Notes: generated by a model from the sequence alone, not told the origin. Shown: positions 15,005 through 23,775, counted from the first letter of the stretch. The stretch is DNA of 64,000 nucleotides from Phocaeicola_A sp036804505 (GCA_036804505.1 DAIRSI010000004.1:62001-126000); one strand, 5' to 3'. Numbers and translations are program-made.

Positions 15005-16888
15005 TTAGGGAAGTGCTTTGATCATTACGTTGCCTGCCGGGGTCTTGTACCAGTCGTTGTTTACTCTGGTTGTTGCCCAAGCTGCAAAGCCTGCATAAGC
15101 ACTTGTGATATTTGTTCTCTCTGTTGGCCAACTCCAGTCATAAGGAATATAGAATCCTTGCGGAACTACGCCTGTAGCATTCGGCAACACAATGGTTCTG
15201 GTAGTTGACGCTCCATTTGTATTTGTGACTTCTACCGTGATATAGAATCCCGGTGTAGGATTGGATTCACTGATTTGAGCGTATGCCGGCCATGTGGTGA
15301 TGCCGCTTGCTTTGATTGGAGTCAAGTCGGAACCTTTCCCGGTATTGACCATGGTAGTGGTGCTGACACCGAATTTCTCATGAATTTCTCCTCCGAATAA
15401 GTCGATTGCACTTTCAGTTGATGATGGCTTGTACCATACATGAGTAGGAAGGGTACCGCCTGCTGCTACCAACCAGATGCCACTGAATACTCTCTTGGTT
15501 GAAGTAGTTGTAGCTACCCCGTTTACATAGGTGGTGGTGGTTTCGTCATGTCCGGCAACTTTAAGAACAACATCATTGAAATCATAATCGTCTGTGCTGC
15601 CCAGATCTTCGAATGCTACGGTGTGAATGGCATCCTCATCTGTTACTTTTGAATATACATCAGCATTGTAAACTGCAAAAATTATATCATTGCAATCTTT
15701 ATCTGTTCCGTCTTCAAGTCCTGAAAAACTGAATCCTACGAGCTTGGCATCAGTGCCTTTATAATTCACAATAGCAGAATGGTAGCTTTTATCTCCATTG
15801 TAACTTTGCAATGAATAATAGGTGGTCTGTCCATTATTAACATACATGATTAAATGTTGTCCTTCATTCAAGGTTATTTTAGTCGGTTTGGACCAAACTG
15901 ATGCTCCTTGATTAGTGATTTTGATTCCACCCGTTGTTTCTCCTGAGAAATTAGTGTTGAAATAGAATCCATTTGTGTTTTTCCAAGGCTCAGCTGTACT
16001 TTTGGCTTTGGCACCTGTTAAAAATGGATTAGGATGAAATTTTGTCCATCTGAAATCTGTTTGATCGCCGTTGTTAATATTCCAGGCGGGCTGTAGGATA
16101 TTTTGAAGTCCGGCTAGCCCCTTGTAAATAACGTGGCGGTTATTTGCATTGGCAATGATGTTTTTTACATTATCACCGCTATTGTATAGGATGTAACCTA
16201 CTTCATTATTTATACCGCTTGTTTGTGAATATATGGGATATAATACGATTTCTTTATTCTCATTATTTTGAGGAACTATGTCATAATCGTGTGGTTTATT
16301 TTTAGCATCCACTCCTTCTTGCAATCCATCAGAACCTATGGCTGCCTGAATTACGGAATTGGGGAAAAAATAATAATCACCGCTTTTTGTTAAGGTCTCA
16401 GTAGGCAAGGTTCTTGTAGAAGCACTGCTTGCGAAATCTGCCGAGTATGCATTGGCGTTCAGAGTGGATTCTCTTAGTACGATACCGCCGTTTGCATCAC
16501 CTCTGCCGACATACAGATTGGATACGGATGAAGGAATGTTTGCTTCGAATTTTACATTACTTCCACCTTGAGCACTTGTTGTAGCAATTAATTTTGCATA
16601 ATTGCTTTCGATGCGGGGATCGTTTGTGTAGAGTTTTAATGTGTAAGTGGTGGAAGAACTTCCGCCTACATTAACAGCAATGGTACGTTTAACGGACATG
16701 TTCCAATCCTGATTGGGATTGATGGTACCCCCGATGAGAGTGTTAAAATTGTTGTTGTATTGATCCGTCTGATGCTCTTCAGCGTAATTGGGATCATACA
16801 AATCAGTTTTTGAACATCCAGCCAAGCCTAAAGCAAGTATTACCCCTAAGGCTACAGAAGCTTTTTTGAATAAGTAAATCTCTTTCAT
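15005..16888 (-). CDS. LruC-domain lipoprotein (paralogue 1)
   Basis: A 627-residue surface-type lipoprotein. The signal ends in the lipobox LAGC, followed by SKTDLYDPNYAEE. An N-terminal region (NPNQDWN then a beta-rich stretch) is shared with paralogues 2 and 4. The LruC/DUF4842 domain carries two acidic loops, DKDCNDIIF (about 396-404) and DYDFNDVVL (about 433-441), which look like calcium ligands. The C-terminus ends near DWYKTPAG, again shared. Its function is unknown; the shared upstream element with the EPS operon suggests a role in the extracellular matrix or surface layer (inference). It has its own promoter and terminator. Confidence 0.8.
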   Translation of the reverse strand: MKEIYLFKKASVALGVILALGLAGCSKTDLYDPNYAEEHQTDQYNNNFNTLIGGTINPNQDWNMSVKRTIAVNVGGSSSTTYTLKLYTNDPRIESNYAKLIATTSAQGGSNVKFEANIPSSVSNLYVGRGDANGGIVLRESTLNANAYSADFASSASTRTLPTETLTKSGDYYFFPNSVIQAAIGSDGLQEGVDAKNKPHDYDIVPQNNENKEIVLYPIYSQTSGINNEVGYILYNSGDNVKNIIANANNRHVIYKGLAGLQNILQPAWNINNGDQTDFRWTKFHPNPFLTGAKAKSTAEPWKNTNGFYFNTNFSGETTGGIKITNQGASVWSKPTKITLNEGQHLIMYVNNGQTTYYSLQSYNGDKSYHSAIVNYKGTDAKLVGFSFSGLEDGTDKDCNDIIFAVYNADVYSKVTDEDAIHTVAFEDLGSTDDYDFNDVVLKVAGHDETTTTYVNGVATTTSTKRVFSGIWLVAAGGTLPTHVWYKPSSTESAIDLFGGEIHEKFGVSTTTMVNTGKGSDLTPIKASGITTWPAYAQISESNPTPGFYITVEVTNTNGASTTRTIVLPNATGVVPQGFYIPYDWSWPTERTNITSAYAGFAAWATTRVNNDWYKTPAGNVMIKALP

Positions 16889-16923
16889 GTTGTTTGATAT
16901 TTAATAATTTTTCAATCACTTCG

Positions 16924-16931
16924 CAAAGTTA
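16924..16931 (-). promoter_or_regulatory. -7 box of lruC paralogue 1
   Basis: TAACTTTG on the minus strand, 36 bp before the ATG. No TTTG lies at the -33 spacing, which fits a promoter that needs an activator. Confidence 0.55.
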
Positions 16932-16990
16932 TCTCCTAATATTATAGAAGAAAATATCTTTTTTACTTATTTTTCTTCTTTTTTTAAAAT

Positions 16991-17051
16991 CATTGATTTC
17001 ATCGTTTTTTTTTGCTTTCAAAGGTTATTAAAAATAAATTAATTGTTTCTT
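16991..17051 (-). promoter_or_regulatory. Two-part upstream element of lruC paralogue 1
   Basis: CATTGATTTCATCG at 16991-17004 (59 bp before the -7 box) and ATTGTTTCTT at 17042-17051, 37 bp apart, plus-strand reading. The first part overlaps the 11-bp palindrome AATCATTGATT (16988-16998). Confidence 0.7.
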
Positions 17052-17135
17052 TAAAGAATGTTATAAAGATTATGAAATAAATATTAACAAACATACACAA
17101 TTTCAAAACTCTTTATAGTTTAAAGGTATGCATTA

Positions 17136-17254
17136 ATTGTATTTAATAAAGGCTTTTTTATCTTTGGCATTAAGAAAATGGCAAAAAAAAGAAGATATTT
17201 TGTGTTTATAGCTATAAAAAAAGGATACGTCATTGAAATAACGTATCCTTTTTT
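17136..17254 (+). ncRNA. Possible short plus-strand transcript
   Basis: ATTG at 17136-17139, 19 bp, then TATCTTTG at 17159-17166 is a near-consensus plus-strand promoter. The hairpin at 17217-17254 would end its transcript after about 80 nt. It contains the start of a 65-codon ORF (17178-17375) that runs through the terminator into lruC2 antisense and is unlikely to be real. Weak evidence: the hairpin is also the lruC2 terminator. Confidence 0.3.
17217..17254 (-). terminator. Bidirectional terminator after lruC paralogue 2
   Basis: A 14-bp stem AAAAAAGGATACGT (17217-17230/17241-17254) with T runs on both strands, 37 nt after the stop of the lruC gene at 17291. Confidence 0.8.
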
Positions 17255-17290
17255 ATGCTTTACTTTAGAACGTGATGGTTTTCACATAAG

Positions 17291-19102
17291 TTATTGTGAA
17301 ATATCCACTTTCATTGTACTGCCTGTCGGCGTTATGTACCAGTTTTCATTTGTTCCGCGCGTTGATCCCCACTGACCAAATTTGCTGTAAGCGGATGTGA
17401 TATTTATTTTTTCTTTTGGCCATGCCCAATTATAGGGTATTACCAGTCCTTGCGGTACTTTGCCAAGGTCATTGCCATTGGGAACATTAACTGTTGTGGT
17501 CTGGGTCCCGTCGGAACTTTTTACTACTATATAAAAACCAGCCAATGATTGGTCTGAACTAATATCATAGTTGGGATAACTGTCAGTCCATGCAGTTGAT
17601 TTTACCGGGTTCTTATAACTTTCTCCTGTGTTGACCATAGTCTGGGTGTTTACTCCGAAAGCCTTGTGTACCTCACCGAATAAATCGACAGCATTTCCAT
17701 TTGCCGGTTTGTAATAAACATGAGTATCCAATGTTCCTCCTGCTGCCATTAAATAAATTCCGCTGAATGTCTTGGTGGTAGTCTTTTTATTGCCGTTAGT
17801 TGTAATGATGGTGGTGCGTTCGGCAATTTTTAAAACCACGTCATTGAAATCATAATCATCCGAACTACCCAAGTCTTCGAATGCAATGGTTTTAATCAGG
17901 TCTGTATCTTCGACTTTGACAAAGACATCGGCTCCGTAGGCAGTAAAAATTATATCGTTGCAATCCAGGTCACCACCGGATGTATCATCTTCCAGTCCTA
18001 CAAATTTGTAGGTAGTATTGCCTATCTTGGTGTCAATCGTTGCCGAACGGAATTTGCTGCCTCCAGTGCCTGCCGGGTTTAACGATTGAAGCGAATAATT
18101 GTATTTTGAACCGCTTTTCACATACAAGATGATATGGTTTCCGGCAGGTTCGTCAATGATAAACGGTCTTGATTCGATGGATGCAGGTCCAGATACTTTA
18201 TAGGTGGTTCCGTTTTCCGTAAAGGTACCGTTATATCCGGAACTGAAATAATTACCGGACGAAGGGCTTACATCAAATCCTTTGGTATAAGTGCCGGTTG
18301 TGGTTATTCCATTTTGTGTGATTTGTGCATTTTTCCAAACCAGTTTTAAATAGTTTCTAAAGTCGGCCCGATTGGATATCAGTGTATGTCGGTATGTGGA
18401 AGACTTAATGGCATTTGCTGCCGTGGTAGTATTCGGATCATAGCTCACATAACCGATTTCATCATCTCCTCCAGTCTGAGAATAAATAGGATGGAGGATA
18501 AAGTGTCCGCCATTGGAAACAAACTCATAATTGTTTAGTTTTGCGGAGGCATTTTTGTTTTCCTGCAGGCCATTTATCCCAACTGCTTCCTGGGGTACAG
18601 TAGAGTCGAATGCATCGAAAGTGGTTGGGGCAACAAATGAGCGTGTTGATTTTGTGGCATTTCCTAATGTTACAGTAAAGGTATTCCCATTACGGATAGC
18701 GGGAACAATCACAGCACTTCCCGAGGTATCTGCACAACCAACGTATAAAGTATCTAGTGCGGTAGGCAAATCAAGACTGAAACGGGTGGTGGCACCGCCG
18801 TCAGCATTTGCTGATGCTATTAATTCCGGAGAATTTGTACTGTAACTTGGGTCTTCGGTATATAGCTTCAATGTATAGGAATTTGTGGTTCCCAGATTGA
18901 TGGTAGCTACAATTTCACGATTGGTGGTCATACTCCAGTTTTGAGCAGGATCTATACTCCCGATTATACTGGTCCATTTACTGTTGTAATTATAGCCGGG
19001 ATCATATTGATCTTCGACATTTGAGCAACTTGTCACTCCTATAGCCGATATGAGGCACATTGCTACAGGAAACTCTCTAAATAAACAAGACTTTCTTTTC
19101 AT
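17291..19102 (-). CDS. LruC-domain lipoprotein (paralogue 2)
   Basis: A 603-residue lipoprotein from the ATG at 19102 (MKRKSC); the signal ends in GVTSC. Its layout matches paralogues 1 and 4: DPGYNYNSKW and DPAQNWSM near the N-terminus, acidic loops DLDCNDIIF (about 378-386) and DYDFNDVVL (about 415-423), and a C-terminus with ENWYITPTG. Its control differs: it has a full TTTG-N19-TATATTTG promoter and lacks the two-part element found at the other three lruC genes. An in-frame ATG at 19129 is possible, but the 19102 start gives a normal signal peptide. Confidence 0.8.
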   Translation of the reverse strand: MKRKSCLFREFPVAMCLISAIGVTSCSNVEDQYDPGYNYNSKWTSIIGSIDPAQNWSMTTNREIVATINLGTTNSYTLKLYTEDPSYSTNSPELIASANADGGATTRFSLDLPTALDTLYVGCADTSGSAVIVPAIRNGNTFTVTLGNATKSTRSFVAPTTFDAFDSTVPQEAVGINGLQENKNASAKLNNYEFVSNGGHFILHPIYSQTGGDDEIGYVSYDPNTTTAANAIKSSTYRHTLISNRADFRNYLKLVWKNAQITQNGITTTGTYTKGFDVSPSSGNYFSSGYNGTFTENGTTYKVSGPASIESRPFIIDEPAGNHIILYVKSGSKYNYSLQSLNPAGTGGSKFRSATIDTKIGNTTYKFVGLEDDTSGGDLDCNDIIFTAYGADVFVKVEDTDLIKTIAFEDLGSSDDYDFNDVVLKIAERTTIITTNGNKKTTTKTFSGIYLMAAGGTLDTHVYYKPANGNAVDLFGEVHKAFGVNTQTMVNTGESYKNPVKSTAWTDSYPNYDISSDQSLAGFYIVVKSSDGTQTTTVNVPNGNDLGKVPQGLVIPYNWAWPKEKINITSAYSKFGQWGSTRGTNENWYITPTGSTMKVDISQ

Positions 19103-19140
19103 ATTATTTAAGGATTGGTTAGATCTCATACTAAAACGTA

Positions 19141-19171
19141 CAAATATAATATTAAAATAATATGTGTCAAA
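19141..19171 (-). promoter_or_regulatory. Full promoter of lruC paralogue 2
   Basis: TTTG at 19171-19168, 19-bp spacer, TATATTTG at 19148-19141 on the minus strand. Where the shared element would be expected there is the terminator of the next gene. Confidence 0.7.
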
Positions 19172-19194
19172 ATTTTGTCTGTTTTTTTTAAAAA

Positions 19195-19230
19195 AAAGTG
19201 CCTCATAGCAGTAATGTTATGAGGCACTTT
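19195..19230 (-). terminator. Terminator of lruC paralogue 3
   Basis: A 13-bp stem AAAGTGCCTCATA (19195-19207/19218-19230) with an A/T run on each side, 20 nt after the stop codon at 19251. Confidence 0.8.
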
Positions 19231-19250
19231 ATTGTATTTTTTTTTACGAT

Positions 19251-21308
19251 TTATTCTTTGGGATATTTATACCAATCGGTATTGGCTGCTCGAGTCAATG
19301 GATTTACCCATCCCATGAATTTTGAATACAACTGGTCGATAGGAGTCTTTTCATTGGAAGACTTCAACAAAGGTGCAATATCTGTTTCCGTGCAGCCTTC
19401 CAGACAGAATGCAAACGGATAGGTTGCACTGCTGAGATACCATAAGTTACCTGCTTTGATGGTGTTGTAGTTTTCTGTCGTACCGAAATAGCTTGTAATC
19501 ATTTTGCTGGTTGGAGCTTCATAGGGTACATGTACTTCCCAACGTCCGCCGTCTTCGTTCTTATAGATGAATGGCTTTACGACAACTTCATCGGTATTAC
19601 CCTTGCCGGTATCGCCATAGTCTAGAGTGACTCTGTATTGAGCTCCCATATTAGTCTTGACATTGTCCGTGAGCAAATAAATGGTGTAGTCACCATCAGC
19701 TTCTGTGGTATAAGTAGTGCTTTGGAACTCTGTTCCTCCGGCATTGCAGATGCTGCAAGTGACAGTCGGTTTGTTTGTCTGATTTGTTTTCAATCTGAAT
19801 GCCAGGCCGTTGTTGTTTGCTGCATAGTTTTGGAAAGTCTTGAATGTCAAGTTTTCCTTTATTAATTTTTTATCCAAAATTTCGGAGGATGTCTCGCTCT
19901 TATAGGACGTCTTGAAAGTCTTTTCATACGTGTAAACAGTCAAAACATCATTCATGTCATAATCTCCCTTTTCCGGCCAAAGGTCTTCGAAAGCATAAAC
20001 ACTCTTGGTTTCAGTGGTGTTCTCCTTGACTACAGGAAGATCCTGAAATACATTGTTAGGATTCAAGGCAAAAGCAACATCGCTGAAGTTCTGGTCGTTG
20101 TTATAGTCTTCGAACGATACGATAGGGTATGTCTTCATCTTAGCCGATTCGTATTGGAAAAGAGCTACATGGCGGTTTTGTGAGTCTTTGTTTTTTGTTC
20201 CTAATCCCGGAGTGGTACATCCGAAGAACTTCTTGTCACCGGTGAAATTGTTTACTCTATTGTACCAACCATTGGTTACCAGGACAAAACCAATTTTGGT
20301 TCCTTTAGGGAATGTTTCTGTTGCATCGGCGTTACTTCCTGTTGCAATGTTCGGATAATACATGAGCTGAACGCTTTCGCCTCTGTTGACACCTACATAT
20401 ACACTTGCGGCTGTTTTGTTATTTGTCCATTGTCCATCCTGAGTATTCGGGAACAAAAGAATGATATTCAAATCCTTGGAACTCGTGGGTGCTGCACCTG
20501 TATAGTAATAATAACCTAAAGAACTGTTCCAGCAGGTGTTTCCGCCCAGCATGGTGATGGAAACCGGTGAGTCCTTTGTTAATTCCAGATCTTTGCTGGC
20601 ACGAAGATTTTCGGGACAACTCTTGCTGATATTTACAGAATTGGCAACTGCTTCGTAGAGCCCTTGAATTTCACTTGTTTCGAAAGGCGATTTTGCCATG
20701 ATATAGCTTGGGTGTCCTGAATAGGAATCAAAGCTTCCTAACCAGGTTCTCCAATCACTGCCCCAGAAAGTATTGTTATAGTTTGCCTTCAATGTGCTGG
20801 GAAGATCGGTAGTGAGTTTTCCGGCAGTTCCAGTTGCACGGGTAATAGCTTTTGTAGTTGCATCCGTAGCGACAGCCTGTCCGCTGCTTACCGTGGCAGT
20901 GAGCAATTGCGTGGCATAAAATGCAGGTGTCACAATGTAGAGATTCTTTGCATAAGCCGGAAGGGTAATGGTTTTATTGAAAGCCCCTTCGGAATCTGTG
21001 TATCCTCCATAGAGTGATAAAGCATTTTCTTTCATCTGATAAGATTCGCCATTGAATTCCAATGGGTTCTCTGCATAAACTTCAAAGAAGATCTGACTTT
21101 TTGCTACACCCAATTGGGTATAGTTCACTTTTAAATCAACTTGCTGTGAAGTGGAAAAATCGAAATCGTTGTAAGATTTGATCTCTTCGTTGACTTTTGC
21201 AGAAGGATCATACTTGTCGTCCAAGTTTGAACATCCTGTGCTTCCTATGGCAAGTAGTAATCCGAATGCCAAGGAACATTTGCTAAATAAATTCATGTCT
21301 GGTTTCAT
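19251..21308 (-). CDS. LruC-domain lipoprotein (paralogue 3, divergent)
   Basis: A 685-residue lipoprotein; lipobox GSTGC, then SNLDDKYDPS. It is the most divergent of the four: the N-terminal region differs (DFSTSQQVDLKVNYTQLG), and the first acidic loop is NNDQNFSDVAFAL (about 400) instead of D-C-N-D-I-I-F, while KGDYDMNDVL (about 445) is kept. The C-terminus has the shared WYKYPKE type of ending. I choose the ATG at 21308; the longer reading from 21347 overlaps the -7 box at 21345-21352. ATG 21296 is also possible. Function unknown. Confidence 0.75.
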   Translation of the reverse strand: MKPDMNLFSKCSLAFGLLLAIGSTGCSNLDDKYDPSAKVNEEIKSYNDFDFSTSQQVDLKVNYTQLGVAKSQIFFEVYAENPLEFNGESYQMKENALSLYGGYTDSEGAFNKTITLPAYAKNLYIVTPAFYATQLLTATVSSGQAVATDATTKAITRATGTAGKLTTDLPSTLKANYNNTFWGSDWRTWLGSFDSYSGHPSYIMAKSPFETSEIQGLYEAVANSVNISKSCPENLRASKDLELTKDSPVSITMLGGNTCWNSSLGYYYYTGAAPTSSKDLNIILLFPNTQDGQWTNNKTAASVYVGVNRGESVQLMYYPNIATGSNADATETFPKGTKIGFVLVTNGWYNRVNNFTGDKKFFGCTTPGLGTKNKDSQNRHVALFQYESAKMKTYPIVSFEDYNNDQNFSDVAFALNPNNVFQDLPVVKENTTETKSVYAFEDLWPEKGDYDMNDVLTVYTYEKTFKTSYKSETSSEILDKKLIKENLTFKTFQNYAANNNGLAFRLKTNQTNKPTVTCSICNAGGTEFQSTTYTTEADGDYTIYLLTDNVKTNMGAQYRVTLDYGDTGKGNTDEVVVKPFIYKNEDGGRWEVHVPYEAPTSKMITSYFGTTENYNTIKAGNLWYLSSATYPFAFCLEGCTETDIAPLLKSSNEKTPIDQLYSKFMGWVNPLTRAANTDWYKYPKE

Positions 21309-21344
21309 TTTATAGTTATAAATATTTTTACCTTTTTGACATAG

Positions 21345-21352
21345 CAAAATTA
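21345..21352 (-). promoter_or_regulatory. -7 box of lruC paralogue 3
   Basis: TAATTTTG on the minus strand, 37 bp before the chosen ATG. The nearest TTTG is 23 bp upstream, longer than the usual 19-21. Confidence 0.55.
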
Positions 21353-21411
21353 CCCTTTATTTGGGTGTTGAGAATCAAAAAAAAGCTTTTATTTCGTTTA
21401 TTTTTAAAAAT

Positions 21412-21472
21412 CATTGATTTTATCGGTTTTTTGAGGATTGGTTTGTTACCCAAAATACATTAATTGTTTCTT
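21412..21472 (-). promoter_or_regulatory. Two-part upstream element of lruC paralogue 3
   Basis: CATTGATTTTATCG at 21412-21425 (59 bp before the -7 box) and ATTGTTTCTT at 21463-21472, 37 bp apart. The rest of this intergenic region (21473-21628) holds a 7-bp dyad AATGTCC/GGACATT (21546-21567) and an unassigned minus-strand TATTTTTG at 21605-21612; otherwise nothing is seen. Confidence 0.7.
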
Positions 21473-21628
21473 TTTTCAATCTTTGAAGACTATATAAACA
21501 TATTTTAATAGATGGATTTATTATCTCATCCGTGATATACCTTGGAATGTCCCATGAATAGGACATTTGAGATTCTCTATGATTAAGAATGAACCATTAT
21601 CAGGCAAAAATAAGAATGTATTTTGTGA

Positions 21629-21664
21629 AAAAGCGCCTCTCAGTATTAACCGGGAGGCGCTTTT
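21629..21664 (-). terminator. Terminator of lruC paralogue 4
   Basis: An 11-bp GC-rich stem AAAAGCGCCTC (21629-21639/21654-21664) with flanking A and T runs, 43 nt after the stop codon at 21707. Confidence 0.8.
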
Positions 21665-21679
21665 AAAAAGAAGTTGTTT

Positions 21680-21704
21680 TTATTTATAGCGACGAAGAAT
21701 TATT
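21680..21704 (-). repeat. 3' UTR motif shared by lruC paralogues 1 and 4
   Basis: This 25-mer matches 14978-15002 at 23 of 25 positions, and in both genes it lies immediately after the stop codon. Part of it recurs in the putative sRNA (14814-14850). Confidence 0.5.
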
Positions 21705-21706
21705 CT

Positions 21707-23548
21707 TTATTGTGGGATGGCTACTGACATCACATTATTCTCTACAGCGGTAGTGTACCAATCTAATGGTGCACGAGTTGCACTGAAATCGGAGAATAAG
21801 GAGTATGCATCCTTGATGTTTACTTTTTCTTTCGGCCATTTCCATGTGTTGGGAACAACCAATCCTTGAGGAGCCTTGCCTACTGTTCCAGCAGGCATAT
21901 TCACTGTAGATACAGTGCCTTTGCTGTCAGTTACCTTGATATAGAATCCGGAACTTACATCTGCGGTAAGAATGTCTGATGGAATTGCTGATATTGTTAC
22001 TCCTGTCAAGGCATCTGTTGAAACAGGAATTGCACTTTTACCGGCTCCTGTATTGACCATGTCGGTGGTTGCTACTCCAAGTTTTTGGTGTATTTCACCG
22101 AAAAGATCGTGTTCCTTACCATTGGCATCTTTGTAGATTACATGTGTATCCAGTGTACCTCCGGCTGCCATCAACCAAACTTTCCCGAATTTAATTTCTG
22201 TAGTGACATTGTTGCTATTGTTCTGAGTTGTAATTTTCTGTATATAGGATACATTCAAAACAACATCATTGAAATCGATATCATTTGTATTTCCCAAGTC
22301 CTCAAATGCATAGGTATATTGGTATTCTGTCTCGGTGATGTTCTTTATGACAGGAGCACCCTTGACTTCGAAAATAATATCGTTGCAATCGTAATCGGAA
22401 TCTTTATCACCTCTGTCTTCCATGCCAACGAATGTGTAATCAACATTATTGTATGTCGTTTTGATTACGGCTGAGTGTTCTCTCTTGTCGGCATTCCATC
22501 CTTTTAATGATGTATAGATGTTGTTGTCATGTTTAATATAGAAGATAACTAAAGTTCCTGCCGGCTCATTGATAATGAATCCTTTTGACAATATATTCGG
22601 TATTCCTGATACATCATAATAATTACTAGAACCTAATATTGAAACTCTACCATTAAAGGTATCCTTAAAATATTGACTATAGTCACTTTTGATGCTGAAA
22701 GGTACTGTGCAATCTTCTGTCTTGGTATTCCATCCCCGTGAAATATAGTGGTAAGTGGCATTTTTCCACAAGAGTTTAACTCTGTTACCAATTTCAGTAT
22801 TACTCTGAGTATTCTTGATGAGTTTATGTTGTGTCTTAACCCCGTTTTTCAGAGTATAATAACCTACCTCATCGTCCCATGACTCACTGCCATAGATTGT
22901 ATTTACATAGATAGGTAATCCTTGCGAAATAAAAGAATAGTCTGTACTTTCTGCTTTTTTGTTCTTTCCTCCTTCGGGTAAAGATTGATGTATTGTATTT
23001 ACTATATCACCCACATATTCTTTGAAATCAGTTTGATTTTCCAAAGAACTTGTTGTGATACCGGCACGGGTCATTGCCCGAGTAGCTGTACCGAATGATG
23101 CTGTGAAAGAATTGTTATTCAAAGTAACCGGTTGTATGATTGCCATGCCTGAGATATTGGTGCATCCTAAAAAGACTTTGTTCATACCTAATGGTAAATT
23201 TACCTTGAAAGTTGTTGTAGCATCACCTTTTGCATTGGTTTCGGCGATTACTTGCGCAGTTCCATTGCTTGTTTCTGGATCTCTGTCATATACTTTTACC
23301 GTATATTCGTCCGTAGTTCCTAAATTAATGTTGACACTAAACTGACGATTGGCAAATACATTCCAATCTTGTGCCGGATTAATGGCGCCAATTGTTTTAG
23401 CCCAATTATCAGTGTACTCATTTTGTTTTTGTTCATTTGCATAATTAGGATCATACAGATCACTATTATTAGAACAAGCTGAAAAGACCCCCCCTAGGAG
23501 TAAGTAGGCTCCGGCAACGGATAGCTTTAGAAAATTCTTCGATTCCAT
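21707..23548 (-). CDS. LruC-domain lipoprotein (paralogue 4)
   Basis: A 613-residue lipoprotein; lipobox FSAC, then SNNSDLYDPNYANEQ, nearly the same as paralogue 1, and NPAQDWNVFANRQ. Acidic loops DSDYDCNDIIF (about 382) and DIDFNDVVL (about 421) mark the LruC domain; the end is LDWYTTAVENN. With paralogues 1 and 2 it forms the closer subgroup. The leader from the -7 box at 23650-23657 is about 95 nt, longer than for the others. Likely exported to the cell surface; function unknown. Confidence 0.8.
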   Translation of the reverse strand: MESKNFLKLSVAGAYLLLGGVFSACSNNSDLYDPNYANEQKQNEYTDNWAKTIGAINPAQDWNVFANRQFSVNINLGTTDEYTVKVYDRDPETSNGTAQVIAETNAKGDATTTFKVNLPLGMNKVFLGCTNISGMAIIQPVTLNNNSFTASFGTATRAMTRAGITTSSLENQTDFKEYVGDIVNTIHQSLPEGGKNKKAESTDYSFISQGLPIYVNTIYGSESWDDEVGYYTLKNGVKTQHKLIKNTQSNTEIGNRVKLLWKNATYHYISRGWNTKTEDCTVPFSIKSDYSQYFKDTFNGRVSILGSSNYYDVSGIPNILSKGFIINEPAGTLVIFYIKHDNNIYTSLKGWNADKREHSAVIKTTYNNVDYTFVGMEDRGDKDSDYDCNDIIFEVKGAPVIKNITETEYQYTYAFEDLGNTNDIDFNDVVLNVSYIQKITTQNNSNNVTTEIKFGKVWLMAAGGTLDTHVIYKDANGKEHDLFGEIHQKLGVATTDMVNTGAGKSAIPVSTDALTGVTISAIPSDILTADVSSGFYIKVTDSKGTVSTVNMPAGTVGKAPQGLVVPNTWKWPKEKVNIKDAYSLFSDFSATRAPLDWYTTAVENNVMSVAIPQ

Positions 23549-23649
23549 AATGTTTTTTTAGTTATAAATTATTTAGTAAATCTTTCTATATTTAAATAAC
23601 AAATTTTGATAGTCATTTTTTACTGTTTCGTTGAATAATTTCAACAGTA

Positions 23650-23657
23650 CAAAATTA
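23650..23657 (-). promoter_or_regulatory. -7 box of lruC paralogue 4
   Basis: TAATTTTG on the minus strand with no TTTG at -33, 57 bp from the 14-mer of the shared element. Confidence 0.5.
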
Positions 23658-23714
23658 CTTCATTCTTCATCTTTTTAAATTTTTTTTTTATGATTTTGCC
23701 AGGAAATCAAAAAT

Positions 23715-23775
23715 CATTGGTTCCATCGACTTTTTGTGGATTTATTAATTAGAAGAAATAAATAAATTGTTTCTA
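23715..23775 (-). promoter_or_regulatory. Two-part upstream element of lruC paralogue 4
   Basis: CATTGGTTCCATCG at 23715-23728 and ATTGTTTCTA at 23766-23775, again 37 bp apart. The remaining 23776-23934 is AT-rich. It holds a weak plus-strand promoter match (TTTG 23852-23855, 19 bp, ATTTTTTG) for the ATPase gene. Confidence 0.65.

Noticed and set aside
17178..17375. Small plus-strand ORF starting MAKKRRYF
   Set aside because: It passes through a strong terminator hairpin and continues antisense into lruC2; the basic start is probably chance in an A-rich stretch.
21308..21347. Extended N-terminus of lruC paralogue 3
   Set aside because: It overlaps the -7 box at 21345-21352 and would put a non-signal segment before the lipoprotein signal.
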